From assembly GCA_964584805.1 (NCBI GenBank), contig CAZPAY010000004.1, forward strand, positions 1-64,000: a stretch of 64,000 nucleotides of DNA. Reading direction: 5' to 3'. The DNA comes from JABHIE01 sp964584805. Its GTDB lineage: Bacteria > Planctomycetota > UBA1135. Under the pieces are notes generated by a model. The model was not told where the DNA came from and searched no databases. It was given only the letters and a program-made list of their open reading frames with translations. A program made the position numbers and the translations under genes. Within the stretch, counting starts at the first letter, position 1. Each line of letters begins with the position of its first letter. Positions 52,510 through 61,257 of the stretch are shown piece after piece.

Positions 52510-54921
52510 ATGAGCTCTGGCGTCCTTGCCGCCGGCGATGTGGTCAATGTAGCCACGGGTCGCTACAACACCGCTCTTGGTGAGGTTTTCCCTATCGCTA
52601 TGGTCGACGGCACAACGCTTTTGGGGCCTGGTGATCACTCTGCGGTCGTTGAAGGCGAAGGCGAAGTCCTTCAACTCAACGATTTAAACATCGGAAGCAC
52701 GACCATCGAAGGCATGAGCTTTCATCGCGTGGATTTGAGTTCCAATTGGGAAGCAGCCATCATCGGGCATGTTTCTTCGGCTCATGGCTCTGGCGAGCTT
52801 CACATCCTCGACAATCACTTCACTACAGCTGATGAAGAGGGTGCGATGTGGCGAGATGCTGTTTACATGAATGGATATCCATCCGTTTTTGTTCTCGACT
52901 CCAATGTCTCGACCGACCTAACGCTGCTTGACGGTTGGGAAAGCTACGAAAGAGATTGGGTCACAGATTTCACCGCCACCAACAACACCATAAGCATGGA
53001 TCTTGTTAGTTACGCAAATGGCTTGGAAATCTCGTTCGAAGAAAGCGCTCACGCGAACTTCCTCATCCAGAACAACACTCTTACTGGTTGCTCGCTCAAT
53101 TTCGACTTAGACGGATCCGAGTCCACCGCAACTTGGTCAGATGGTGCTTTGATTGTCAATGGTTCCATTTCTGATAACACGATTGACGGCGGTGATCTCG
53201 ATCTTGACATAGAAATGACGGATACGGATGGTCGTTGCCGTGCAAACATCACGCTGGATAACAACACAGTCACCAATGCAGAATATGACGGCATTGACAT
53301 TTCGATTGAGCTGACCGATGATGATGAAAATATCGCTGAACTTACTTTCCTCGTAACCAATAACACGGTCGATGCCGCCGGCGATGACGCTCTCGATCTT
53401 TCGGCTTCTGTTTCCGAGAGTTCGAGTGAGCTCTATGTTGACTATACGATTGACAACAACACTTTTGTCAATGCTGCTGCTGATGGCATGGCTATCTCAA
53501 TGGAAGGTGACTTCTATGAGGATTCCATGGTGCTTTCGGCCAACTTTGAGATTACTAATAACACCTGCACCGGAAACGAGAGTGATGGCATTGATATCTA
53601 CCTAGAGCACACCAGTACCTCTGCCCTATTGGTCCGCAATGATTTTTACTTCCGCGGCAACACCCTCACCGGTAACGGAGATTCGGGTGTCTATATGTAT
53701 CTCGAATACAGTGACATCACTTCAGATAGTGTTAATCTAGTCATGGATTTTGGTACAGTCGAAGATTTAGGTAATAATAGCATTCACTCCAATATGCTTA
53801 ACTATGGTAGCTCCTCCGCCTCATCAAGTGATGCTGATGGCATTTTCATTACCTCATCTTCGAGCTCTTCAGCAAACCTTGCGGCTTTGACTTTCCCTGC
53901 ACTGGGCAATACTTGGGGCGCGGGTGAGATTGAAGACAACATCTATCACCAGTTCGATAACGAATACCTGCCTTTGGTCACTTTCGAGTCGGGGCCACCG
54001 GTAGCGCCTGTCGCAATCTACGATGCCATCGTTGCTGCGGAAGATACCGCTTCTGTGATCGACATCTTGGCGAATGACACAGATGTTAATGGCAACATCG
54101 ATCGTGACTCCGTGGTCATCACGCAGGTGCCGAGTCACGGTAGCGTCACCCTTATGGAAGATGGTCGCGTGGAATACATGCCAAATGTAGGTTGGTTGGG
54201 TGCAGATACCTTCAACTACTATGTCAGTGACAACACAGGTCTGAATTCAAATACGGCTACGGTCGAAATCATGACGGAAGGCGGCAACGCCATGCCGATG
54301 GCTGTCTACGATGCCCGTGCAACGGAAATCAACGACTCTGTTTTGATTGACATCTTGACAAACGACGGTGATCCAGACGGTGATGAGTTAAATGCTTCAT
54401 CGGTTGTGATTGAGCAAATGCCTCACAAAGGCACTGTTGTTCTGCACGATGATGGCACCGTGACTTATACGCCAAATGGTAGCTTGCCATTTATCGTGGA
54501 TACGACCGATACTTTCAACTACTCGGTGGGCGATGTGCGCGGTGCGCGCTCCAACATTGCGACGGTTGAAGTTCGGATTACTCGTGGTGATACAGGCCCA
54601 GCTGGCAGCTTTGGTGCAAACCTGAGTGTCGAGGGTTTGGTCGCTGGCCAAAAGGCAACTTTCATCGTAAATGATGCCAAGCCGGGTTCTGATGTGCGCT
54701 TTGCTTACTCTACTCGTCATGGCTCAACGGCCACGCAGTGGGGCAACCTCGAGTTGGGCGGCAAGGTCGTCCAAATGGGCACGGTTAAGGCCGGCGCTAA
54801 CGGCAAAGCCGTGCTTGAGTTGGCTCTTCCTGCAAGTGCTGCGGGTGCAACCTTGTGGTTCCAAGCCTTGGATTTGGGTCACGGCATCCTGTCCAACGCA
54901 GTGAGCGGTACGGTTCAGTAA
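52510..54921 (+). CDS. Beta-helix protein with two cadherin-like domains and C-terminal module, 5'-truncated
   Basis: This protein is 803 residues from the first ATG, but the family's first motif (GGNGSAAEPWSTISSAM) is readable upstream from 52447, so that ATG lies inside a domain. The signal peptide is missing: the 5' end is fused to the Fic pseudogene. Residues 60-430 hold eight or more rungs of the INNTxxxxxxDGIDIxxE type, linked to extended acidic strands. Two Ig/cadherin-like domains follow, with DILANDTDVNGNIDRDSVVI at about 515 and DILTNDGDPDGDELNASSVV at about 615. The last 100 residues are the shared module. A typical surface protein remnant, perhaps not exported. Confidence 0.75.
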   Translation: MSSGVLAAGDVVNVATGRYNTALGEVFPIAMVDGTTLLGPGDHSAVVEGEGEVLQLNDLNIGSTTIEGMSFHRVDLSSNWEAAIIGHVSSAHGSGELHILDNHFTTADEEGAMWRDAVYMNGYPSVFVLDSNVSTDLTLLDGWESYERDWVTDFTATNNTISMDLVSYANGLEISFEESAHANFLIQNNTLTGCSLNFDLDGSESTATWSDGALIVNGSISDNTIDGGDLDLDIEMTDTDGRCRANITLDNNTVTNAEYDGIDISIELTDDDENIAELTFLVTNNTVDAAGDDALDLSASVSESSSELYVDYTIDNNTFVNAAADGMAISMEGDFYEDSMVLSANFEITNNTCTGNESDGIDIYLEHTSTSALLVRNDFYFRGNTLTGNGDSGVYMYLEYSDITSDSVNLVMDFGTVEDLGNNSIHSNMLNYGSSSASSSDADGIFITSSSSSSANLAALTFPALGNTWGAGEIEDNIYHQFDNEYLPLVTFESGPPVAPVAIYDAIVAAEDTASVIDILANDTDVNGNIDRDSVVITQVPSHGSVTLMEDGRVEYMPNVGWLGADTFNYYVSDNTGLNSNTATVEIMTEGGNAMPMAVYDARATEINDSVLIDILTNDGDPDGDELNASSVVIEQMPHKGTVVLHDDGTVTYTPNGSLPFIVDTTDTFNYSVGDVRGARSNIATVEVRITRGDTGPAGSFGANLSVEGLVAGQKATFIVNDAKPGSDVRFAYSTRHGSTATQWGNLELGGKVVQMGTVKAGANGKAVLELALPASAAGATLWFQALDLGHGILSNAVSGTVQ

Positions 54922-54954
54922 TCGCGTAAGCAACACGAGCCATTTGGCTCACGG

Positions 54955-54989
54955 CGAGGTCGGAGATTATTCTCCGACCTCGTTTTTTT
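54955..54989 (+). terminator. Rho-independent terminator of the beta-helix gene
   Basis: CGAGGTCGGAGA and TCTCCGACCTCG pair perfectly (12 bp) around a 4-base loop and are followed by T7. It starts 33 bases after the stop. Confidence 0.9.
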
Positions 54990-55015
54990 ATTTATACTGT
55001 GGCAGAGATTTTCTC

Positions 55016-55285
55016 ATGTCTGAACACGAAAAGCCGTCCCCGCCGAAAGCAGACCAAGACCTTGTCGCCCAAGGTTGGGAGAGGCGTTTCATGGGCGACC
55101 CCGCGCGAGTGGAAGAGGGGCGCGAGTTATACGAGTCGATGGGTTTCGAGGTGCAGGTCGTGCTGATGGCGCCGCACGAGTTCCCGACCGCGTGCGGCGA
55201 CTGCCCCGATTTGGTTTGCGAGGATTACGCCATTTTGTATACGCGCAAACCAGGCGAGGCCCCGCAGTCGGGGTTTACGGTTTAG
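55016..55285 (+). CDS. Conserved small protein with Cys motif, function unknown
   Basis: This 89-residue protein starts at the ATG at 55016 (MSEHEKPSPPKADQD). A TATACT hexamer 17 bases before the start may be its -10. It has two helical stretches and one beta segment (GFEVQVVLMAPHEFP). ACGDCPDLVCEDYAILYTRK contains a C-x2-C-x4-C group, suggesting metal binding. There is no signal peptide. I do not recognise a named family. Its end overlaps by 4 bases the convergent monooxygenase-like gene. Confidence 0.55.
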   Translation: MSEHEKPSPPKADQDLVAQGWERRFMGDPARVEEGRELYESMGFEVQVVLMAPHEFPTACGDCPDLVCEDYAILYTRKPGEAPQSGFTV

Positions 55286-55584
55286 GCCTGTACAGGCTCA
55301 CCTGCGACATCATAGATTTTGATGTCAGGCTCGCCGTCAAGATACGACTCAATTGCTGGGCCGAAGGCTTGGAAGTGATCGGTGGCAAAGTGGAAATCAA
55401 TCGCGGCTTGGTCTTTCCACTCTTCAAAAAAGAGGATTTCGCCGTAGTTTTCGACACTCATGTAGAAGCAATAGCTGATGCATCCAGGCTCAGCGCGCGA
55501 GGGCTCAAGCATGCCACCGCATGCCTCGGCGAGTTCTTCGATACAGCCCTCACGGGCGGTTAGCTTTGCTGCGATGATTTTCAT
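55282..55584 (-). CDS. Antibiotic biosynthesis monooxygenase (ABM)-like protein
   Basis: This 100-residue protein starts at the ATG at 55584 (MKIIAAKLTAREG); further upstream the reading makes no sense as protein. It is a ferredoxin-like dimeric alpha-beta barrel. CFYMSVENYGEILFFEEWKDQ and AIDFHFATDHFQAFGP are typical for ABM/YgiN proteins, with two conserved His in the last helix. They oxidise quinols or aromatic compounds, or break down autoinducer-like molecules. The substrate is unknown. Confidence 0.75.
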   Translation of the reverse strand: MKIIAAKLTAREGCIEELAEACGGMLEPSRAEPGCISYCFYMSVENYGEILFFEEWKDQAAIDFHFATDHFQAFGPAIESYLDGEPDIKIYDVAGEPVQA

Positions 55585-55601
55585 GGGGGGATTATAGAAA
55601 T

Positions 55602-55627
55602 AAGGGCGACTCCGGAGAGCCGCCCTT
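55602..55627 (-). terminator. Terminator-like hairpin after the 594-codon gene
   Basis: AAGGGCG pairs with CGCCCTT around an inner CTCCGGAG palindrome. The minus strand then reads ATTTCT. It lies 20 bases after the stop of the zinc-ribbon lipoprotein gene. Confidence 0.6.
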
Positions 55628-55646
55628 GGTAGGAATTCAGAAAGAA

Positions 55647-57386
55647 TTAGAACTGATTCATAATCGTATCCGCCACATTGTCGCGGACGGCGTCTTCTTG
55701 AGTCCAGGCAGCCGGCCAAAGAGAGAGGTCAGGGCCTTCCCAATTAGCGATGATGGTTACGGACTCAGGCATCACTTGGAAATAATTCCTTGCGATCCAA
55801 CCTTGCAACACCATGCGCGATTCTTCGGTTGTCACCATTTCCGCGGTCGCAACCACAGAAGAATAGGGCAAATTCAGTGTGGCATCGTAGTAGGGCTTTT
55901 GGCTGAGTCTGTAGAGTTGCTCGCCTGTTGCAGTTACAGCAGGGAAAGCCGTATCGCCATGTACCTTTGCAAACTTGATTCGATCTTTTTCAGCGAGGAG
56001 GACAGCCTTGCCGTCTTCCATGACGAGTGCCCAGCCCAATTCCCCACCAGCTTTGTAGAGATTGGAGGGCGAGAAGCGACTTTCCAAGGAATCACTTGCC
56101 CAGGTCACTTCCTGCGCGAAATATGGGCCATGCTGTAACCCTGAGTAGTTACCTGGGCTTAAGATAGGGTAAAGGCCTGGCTTAACATCACGAAAACTCC
56201 AGTGAACCATGGCATGCTCGCCTTTGTTGAAGTTGGTATTTGCCCGAGCGTCGACGTAACCGTCATAGTACAAAACGGTTTTTCCCGCACTGCATTCACG
56301 ACATAGCCAGTTGTTAGGGTGCAAGTCTGGGTTCGGGCCGAGACTATCAGTGCTTACAACAGTTTGGCAGCTGCTGCAATGCTCGTTAACTTCGGTCGTG
56401 CGGCGGGCAAGGTACTCTTCTCGGGTCACTTCTCTGCCGATAAAGGCTTGGTCTAGGGCCCAAAGCGCGCCTGTTAAGGGGTCAAAAAAGGAGCCATAGT
56501 TAGAGCAAGTGAAGTGGAAGTCGTCTTTGGAATCCAATTCCCAAGTTCCGTTTGCACCTAACGCAAAGAGTTTGTCTTTGAGAATGACGGGCAAGTATTC
56601 AATTTTTTCTGCCGCCGGCTGCTTGTATTCAATTTCAAGGATGTTGCCAACAGTTGAGTCTTCAAGGAGCTTAAAGAAGGCTTCTGCGGGAAGGATGCGT
56701 GACTCTGTAACTCGGTTTTGGTCGTCGATATCGCGACCGGAGACGAGACGCTCAGGTTGGCCATTAGTCCAAATCCACCATGGAGCTAGCCAGCCAATGG
56801 GCTGGGGACTCTGGAAGCGTGCCAAAATTGTGGCCACGTCTAGGCCTGGTAAGTCTGGATCTAGCAGGCCGAGGAAAGGGCTGTCTTTTAGGTTGGCAAG
56901 AGTGTCGTTGCTGTATCCGCCCTGGAGAAGGAGCTCTTTCTGGATGATGTCAAGCTCGCTACGGTCGGCGAGGTTAATATCGCGGCGCAGCATGGCTCGC
57001 GTGAGCTTTCCGCCCAGCATGCCATCTCGCCCGTCTTGGAAGAGAATTGTGTTGATACCCTGTGGTATTTGAGCTACGAAATTGCCGTCATGGATTGGCC
57101 ATGGGCTGACTTCAATCTTAGTCGCCGCAGGGCGATAGTCTTCTGGTTTACCCGGATCGAAGTAATTAAGTACAGGAGAGGCCGATGAGCTAGGGGAAGC
57201 AAAGGTTTCCACGGCAAGTTTGCGACCATCGACATACTCAATTGAATAATTCGGTCGCTCTGGGTCACCCTCGGCAGCAACGGGCTCTGTCTCGGTAGGT
57301 ATTGGTGGATCGGGCTCGGCTTGCCACAAACTGCAAGCACTTGTAAGCAGGATGAGGACGAGAAGGGAGGAAAAGGTGTGTTTCAT
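55647..57386 (-). CDS. Large lipoprotein with zinc-ribbon-like Cys motif, unknown function
   Basis: This 579-residue protein starts at the ATG at 57386 (MKHTFSSLLVLILLTSAC). The lipobox T-S-A-C is followed by a Pro/Glu linker. I do not recognise the whole. A core of about 430 residues is predicted to be beta-rich. It has one unusual feature for an exported protein: HCSSCQTVVSTDSL followed 18 residues later by WLCRECS, a CxxC...CxxC arrangement like a zinc ribbon or rubredoxin-type site. Residue 350 region DPLTGALWALDQAF and the C-terminal domain with SNLYKAGGELGWALV could be a catalytic or binding part. It stands alone on the minus strand. Confidence 0.6.
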   Translation of the reverse strand: MKHTFSSLLVLILLTSACSLWQAEPDPPIPTETEPVAAEGDPERPNYSIEYVDGRKLAVETFASPSSSASPVLNYFDPGKPEDYRPAATKIEVSPWPIHDGNFVAQIPQGINTILFQDGRDGMLGGKLTRAMLRRDINLADRSELDIIQKELLLQGGYSNDTLANLKDSPFLGLLDPDLPGLDVATILARFQSPQPIGWLAPWWIWTNGQPERLVSGRDIDDQNRVTESRILPAEAFFKLLEDSTVGNILEIEYKQPAAEKIEYLPVILKDKLFALGANGTWELDSKDDFHFTCSNYGSFFDPLTGALWALDQAFIGREVTREEYLARRTTEVNEHCSSCQTVVSTDSLGPNPDLHPNNWLCRECSAGKTVLYYDGYVDARANTNFNKGEHAMVHWSFRDVKPGLYPILSPGNYSGLQHGPYFAQEVTWASDSLESRFSPSNLYKAGGELGWALVMEDGKAVLLAEKDRIKFAKVHGDTAFPAVTATGEQLYRLSQKPYYDATLNLPYSSVVATAEMVTTEESRMVLQGWIARNYFQVMPESVTIIANWEGPDLSLWPAAWTQEDAVRDNVADTIMNQF

Positions 57387-57476
57387 GAGAAAAAGGCGAA
57401 TTGCCTCAGAGAAAGGCAGGAAAAGCCTCATATCAACAAGAGTAGAAATGAGCGAAGTGTGACACGATGTTTGTAG

Positions 57477-57510
57477 AAAAAAAAGCAGCCACAGAAAAGC
57501 TGTGGCTGCT
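57477..57510 (-). terminator. Rho-independent terminator of the exported-protein gene
   Basis: AGCAGCCACAG pairs with CTGTGGCTGCT (11 bp) around a short A-rich loop. The minus strand then has a run of T8. Confidence 0.9.
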
Positions 57511-57530
57511 GGAGCGAAAAAGGTTGATTC

Positions 57531-58658
57531 TTACAGCTCTACATCACCCACAAGAGCCGTTTCCAGCGAATCATCAAGCATGGCAGGCATATTTTTGTAC
57601 TTCATAAACGCCATCTTGCCGGCGTCCCAGAAAAATTGGTCCATGCGGAACATCTCACGGGCGGTGCGCAAATTGACCTGACCCTTGTCGACATAAAGCA
57701 GCACTTCGATCGGGAAGGCCGTGACATGATCGAGACCCGGGGATTGCCAGCCGTCTTCCGACCGCGATGCGCTCGCGATTTTCATGGAAAGAGCTTCGGT
57801 GCGTGGGCGGCAGACCGTCAGCAAAATGGCCTTGCCTGCTACTTTTTGGCGTGTTTGGATGACCCATTTCAGGTCAGACGCGGGGCTTGGAGTCCAGCGA
57901 TAGTCGGCGTCGTCTTCGTCAGGTGTAAACGCGGCAAGGTTCTTTTCAATGCGCACGAGGGCAGCGTCGAGAGCGGCTTGGGCATCGCCCTTGATGGCAG
58001 AAGACCACAGCAGAGGGAACTGGTCTTCATCTTTAAAATAGGTCATATCTCCGACCATCATGAACATATCGGCGTCGGCATCGAAGATGTCCTCGCCTTC
58101 GCGGAGTGGTTCGCGGTGCGTGCCGGGGCATGAAGCTTTCACGGACGACTTGGCCAACGCGCGTATGCGTTTTGCGGCGGCGGCACCGTGAGCGGCAAGT
58201 GCAAGATATGGAGTCTCGTCAAGATCGTTTGCGACAATGCGCACAAAAGTCTCTGGCTGCAGCATGGTCATGCGCAGACCCGCGGGCTCTTGGTGAAAAC
58301 CCACGCGGATTTGACCGGCGACCACATATTTTGGGTGCGCATCTGCAAGAGCCGTCAGCAACAGTTTGTCCTCTAGGCAAACCAACCAACCGCCACGGCC
58401 GTCTTTGTCGTCGGCGTCTTCTTGGACATAATCCGGTGCGACGGAGGCGCGGCTCAACAGCAAGGTGAAATCACTTTGCTCGCTCAAACCCGCAACAAAC
58501 GCCTTTGCAGCGATTTCAGGAGAATCATAGGCGACCAAACCCAAATCCTCGTAAATGCCGTATTCGAAGTCTTCCCAATCTGTTTGTGCAGATGCGAAAA
58601 GTGGAGTGCAAAGAACCATCAATGCAATCATGAGACCGTGGATTGTTTTATGTGCCAT
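57531..58658 (-). CDS. Exported protein of unknown function
   Basis: This 375-residue protein starts at the ATG at 58658 with a signal peptide (MAHKTIHGLMIALMVLCTPLFASAQ). Residues 45-120 look helical with a regular A/L pattern (SPEIAAKAFVAGLSEQ). GGWLVCLEDKLLLTALADAHPKYVVAGQIRVG and DHVTAFPIEVLLYVDK suggest alternating helices and strands. It has Met-rich (MFMMVGDMTY) and Asp-rich segments. No catalytic motif is seen. It is followed by a strong terminator and preceded by an untranslated stretch of 160 bases, so it is monocistronic. Confidence 0.55.
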   Translation of the reverse strand: MAHKTIHGLMIALMVLCTPLFASAQTDWEDFEYGIYEDLGLVAYDSPEIAAKAFVAGLSEQSDFTLLLSRASVAPDYVQEDADDKDGRGGWLVCLEDKLLLTALADAHPKYVVAGQIRVGFHQEPAGLRMTMLQPETFVRIVANDLDETPYLALAAHGAAAAKRIRALAKSSVKASCPGTHREPLREGEDIFDADADMFMMVGDMTYFKDEDQFPLLWSSAIKGDAQAALDAALVRIEKNLAAFTPDEDDADYRWTPSPASDLKWVIQTRQKVAGKAILLTVCRPRTEALSMKIASASRSEDGWQSPGLDHVTAFPIEVLLYVDKGQVNLRTAREMFRMDQFFWDAGKMAFMKYKNMPAMLDDSLETALVGDVEL

Positions 58659-58760
58659 GCCCGCAGATAAGCGCATCTCTATCTAGCTAACAGCCTATGT
58701 TTTGGGCGTCGATTCAAATAGGGCATTATGTTTCGCGAACAATGGCCAGCCGGAAATATT

Positions 58761-58798
58761 CTGCCCCCGAATTGCTTAAATCAGCAATTCGGGGGCAG
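58761..58798 (-). terminator. Long perfect hairpin after the multihaem cytochrome gene
   Basis: CTGCCCCCGAATTGCT pairs without mismatch with AGCAATTCGGGGGCAG (16 bp) around a 6-base loop. It lies 18 bases after the stop of the cytochrome gene. The T run after it is weak (AATATTTCC). Confidence 0.75.
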
Positions 58799-58816
58799 AG
58801 GGCTGAGTGCGCTTAC

Positions 58817-61111
58817 TTAGTGGTTCATTAAGCCAATCACAATCAGCACGAGCAAGAACAAGCCTGTGCACAAGGCCAATGTACCCCAGAGGTAAGAGAG
58901 CAAGACGGATGTCTGGCTGCGAACCTTGACTTCGTACTTGTCCAGGATGCCTGACTTCTTGAGGCGCTCATACTGCTCAGGGCGCTCTTCGATCATTTCT
59001 TCCTCAGAAATCAAACCCGTGTAGATGCAGACATCCATTGGGAATTTTTCAGAACGCATGTGCGTATTAAAGAAGTGCACAATGAAGATGAACGCAGTCG
59101 CGAGCAGGGCTTCCTCTTGGTGAATCGTTGTCGCCAATGAAACCGCGCCACCGCCGAGCAAGTTACCGAAGAATTCTTCTTGCCAACGCACGAGGCCGGA
59201 AACACCAATCATGGCAACACCCCAGAACACGGCGAGGTAGTCGAATTTTTCCCAGTAAGTCCAACGATCGAATTGTGGCTTAGGGCCTTTGTTGAAGAAC
59301 CACTTCATGTGGCCGACGAAATCGTGCCAGTCTTTCATCTGAGGCACGAGGGAATCAGGCCCAGTAAAGATGGGGCGCCAGCCAAACTTCTTGAGCTTGA
59401 CAGCCACTTGAGCAAGGTGCATCACAAAGTAAAGCAGAGTGATTGCAGCGGCCCAGTAGTGCAAGACCTGTGCGGTCGGCAGAGTCATGATGTTTTCCAG
59501 AATCCAGCGACCCATGCCCGTGTGCGCAAAAGTCTGCGGCAATCCTGTAAAGGCAAGCATCAAGAAACTGATGTTGACCAAGATGTGCATGAAGCGCTCG
59601 TAAGGCGTAAAGCGACGGTAATACTTGAGTGTCGGCTTGGCCGAACGCTCGCGGACACCACGCTGGAACCAGAGCAAGGTATGCAAGATGAAGAAGGCCA
59701 TGACGCTCACGAATAGAGCTTTCATGAACCAATCAGCGGCCAAGAAAACCGTGCCCCAGACACCGATGCCGAGTGGGTCTTCTTCGTCATTGAGAGTGAC
59801 GCCATCGCGCGGTGCGGCATCGGCCTTGACGCCGGCAAGTGCGGCCATCGAAGCCAAATCATCATCAGAGATACGGATGGGGTGCACCAAATAAGTGATA
59901 AAGCTCTCATCTGCCTCTTCGTGGCACTCTTGGCATGTTTCCAGAATGCGTTGGCGACCGACCATTGAATCAGGGTCTTCAGGCTCAAGGACACCGTGAT
60001 GACCGTGGCAAGAGTTGCAAGTCGCAAACTCTTTGTCAGTCTTGAGCAAGTCATAAAGCTTGCCGTGGTAAGTCGTCTCAAAACCAGCAACCGTGTAAGG
60101 GTTGATCTCATAAGAGAGCATCAACTCTTTGTCGGCGTGGCACTCTTCGCAGGTTTTGACCACACCTTGAGGCGTGAACTGATGATCGGCCGTCAAAATG
60201 TCATTTTCGCCGTGGCAATCCACGCAGCCTGGGGCATCGGCGTTGCCTGCGGCCAAAGAGCGAGCGTGAATACTCGTGCTGTAATCGGCCTGCTCTTCTT
60301 TGTGGCAAAGCGCGCAATCTTGCTGTGCCGCCACAGGAGTGGGTTGACCATCATGCACTTCCCAGTGATAGACATGGCAAGTCGTGCATTTCAGCTCGCG
60401 GCCAACTTGCTCCGGGTCAATAAACTTACCGTGAGCGAGGTTTTCGCCCTCGTGAGCATCTTGGTGGCAATAACCACAATGCTGCATACCCGAGCCATAA
60501 TTGACGCGGTCTTGAAAACTCGACACCTCAGTATCGTGGCCGATGTGGCAATAAGTACAGCTAATCTTGGCGAGGCCTTCATCCACATCATGATGCAAAC
60601 GCATGCGGTAGTCATCGTGGCAACTCTCGCAAGCCTCACTCACATTATTGGTATGGACGGCACTCCGCACATCACTTGGCTTGGTGATCGCGTGGGTCTC
60701 GTGGCAATCAATACAAGTCGGCGCATCTTTGTTGCCGCGCAACAACTGGCGCAGGTGCTCACTGTGCTCGAGGCTCTCAAGGTCTTTTTCGTGACAGCTT
60801 GAGCAACGCTCGTGAATGGCAAGTGGACCCTCGGTGACACCTTTGCACTCGGCTTTGCCATCAAAGTGGGGGTCGATGTGGCAAGTGAAGCAATCGGGGT
60901 AGCCACGCTCATCGCTCACTGACTTGGGCGTATGGATGCCATCATGGAAGGCATTGCTCTGGTCAGCGTGGCAATCGATGCATTTTTCAATGGCAACGGG
61001 GCCGGTTGGCACTTCTTTTTGGGCAGCAGCCTGTTGCTCTTGCCCAATCAGCAGTGTTGAAAGGATGGCGCTGATTGACAGCGCAGAAATCACACGGAGG
61101 GTCGTTTTCAT
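58817..61111 (-). CDS. Thirteen-haem cytochrome c fused to cytochrome b-type membrane domain
   Basis: This 764-residue protein starts at the ATG at 61111 (MKTTLRVISALSISAILS, signal peptide); an ATG at 61120 is possible. The periplasmic part (about residues 30-420) has 13 CxxCH haem motifs, from CIDCH to CQECH, in a pattern resembling multihaem nitrite reductase/NapC-OTR-type folds. Then a cytochrome b561/FdhI-like membrane domain (about 455-730) with four to five helices carries His in RFMHILVNI, VLHYWAAAIT, IHQEEALLAT and FIVHFFNTH that would bind two b-haems. It should pass electrons between the quinol pool and a periplasmic or external partner. No enzymatic site is visible. Confidence 0.85.
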   Translation of the reverse strand: MKTTLRVISALSISAILSTLLIGQEQQAAAQKEVPTGPVAIEKCIDCHADQSNAFHDGIHTPKSVSDERGYPDCFTCHIDPHFDGKAECKGVTEGPLAIHERCSSCHEKDLESLEHSEHLRQLLRGNKDAPTCIDCHETHAITKPSDVRSAVHTNNVSEACESCHDDYRMRLHHDVDEGLAKISCTYCHIGHDTEVSSFQDRVNYGSGMQHCGYCHQDAHEGENLAHGKFIDPEQVGRELKCTTCHVYHWEVHDGQPTPVAAQQDCALCHKEEQADYSTSIHARSLAAGNADAPGCVDCHGENDILTADHQFTPQGVVKTCEECHADKELMLSYEINPYTVAGFETTYHGKLYDLLKTDKEFATCNSCHGHHGVLEPEDPDSMVGRQRILETCQECHEEADESFITYLVHPIRISDDDLASMAALAGVKADAAPRDGVTLNDEEDPLGIGVWGTVFLAADWFMKALFVSVMAFFILHTLLWFQRGVRERSAKPTLKYYRRFTPYERFMHILVNISFLMLAFTGLPQTFAHTGMGRWILENIMTLPTAQVLHYWAAAITLLYFVMHLAQVAVKLKKFGWRPIFTGPDSLVPQMKDWHDFVGHMKWFFNKGPKPQFDRWTYWEKFDYLAVFWGVAMIGVSGLVRWQEEFFGNLLGGGAVSLATTIHQEEALLATAFIFIVHFFNTHMRSEKFPMDVCIYTGLISEEEMIEERPEQYERLKKSGILDKYEVKVRSQTSVLLSYLWGTLALCTGLFLLVLIVIGLMNH

Positions 61112-61208
61112 GCTTGTCATAAATAGGTCACAGAATGCCAACGAAAAGCCCGAATTGGCACTATTTTTCCCTATGGCTGAGTATAAGTTGCCTTTTCATG
61201 AATAAAAG

Positions 61209-61236
61209 AGCGAGCCACTCGCTTGAGTGGCTCGCT
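61209..61236 (-). terminator. Hairpin after citrate synthase
   Basis: AGCGAGCCACTC pairs perfectly with GAGTGGCTCGCT (12 bp), GCTT loop. It lies 22 bases after the gltA stop; the minus strand then reads CTTTTATT. Confidence 0.8.
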
Positions 61237-61257
61237 ATGAAGGCGGTCGCGCCCTAA

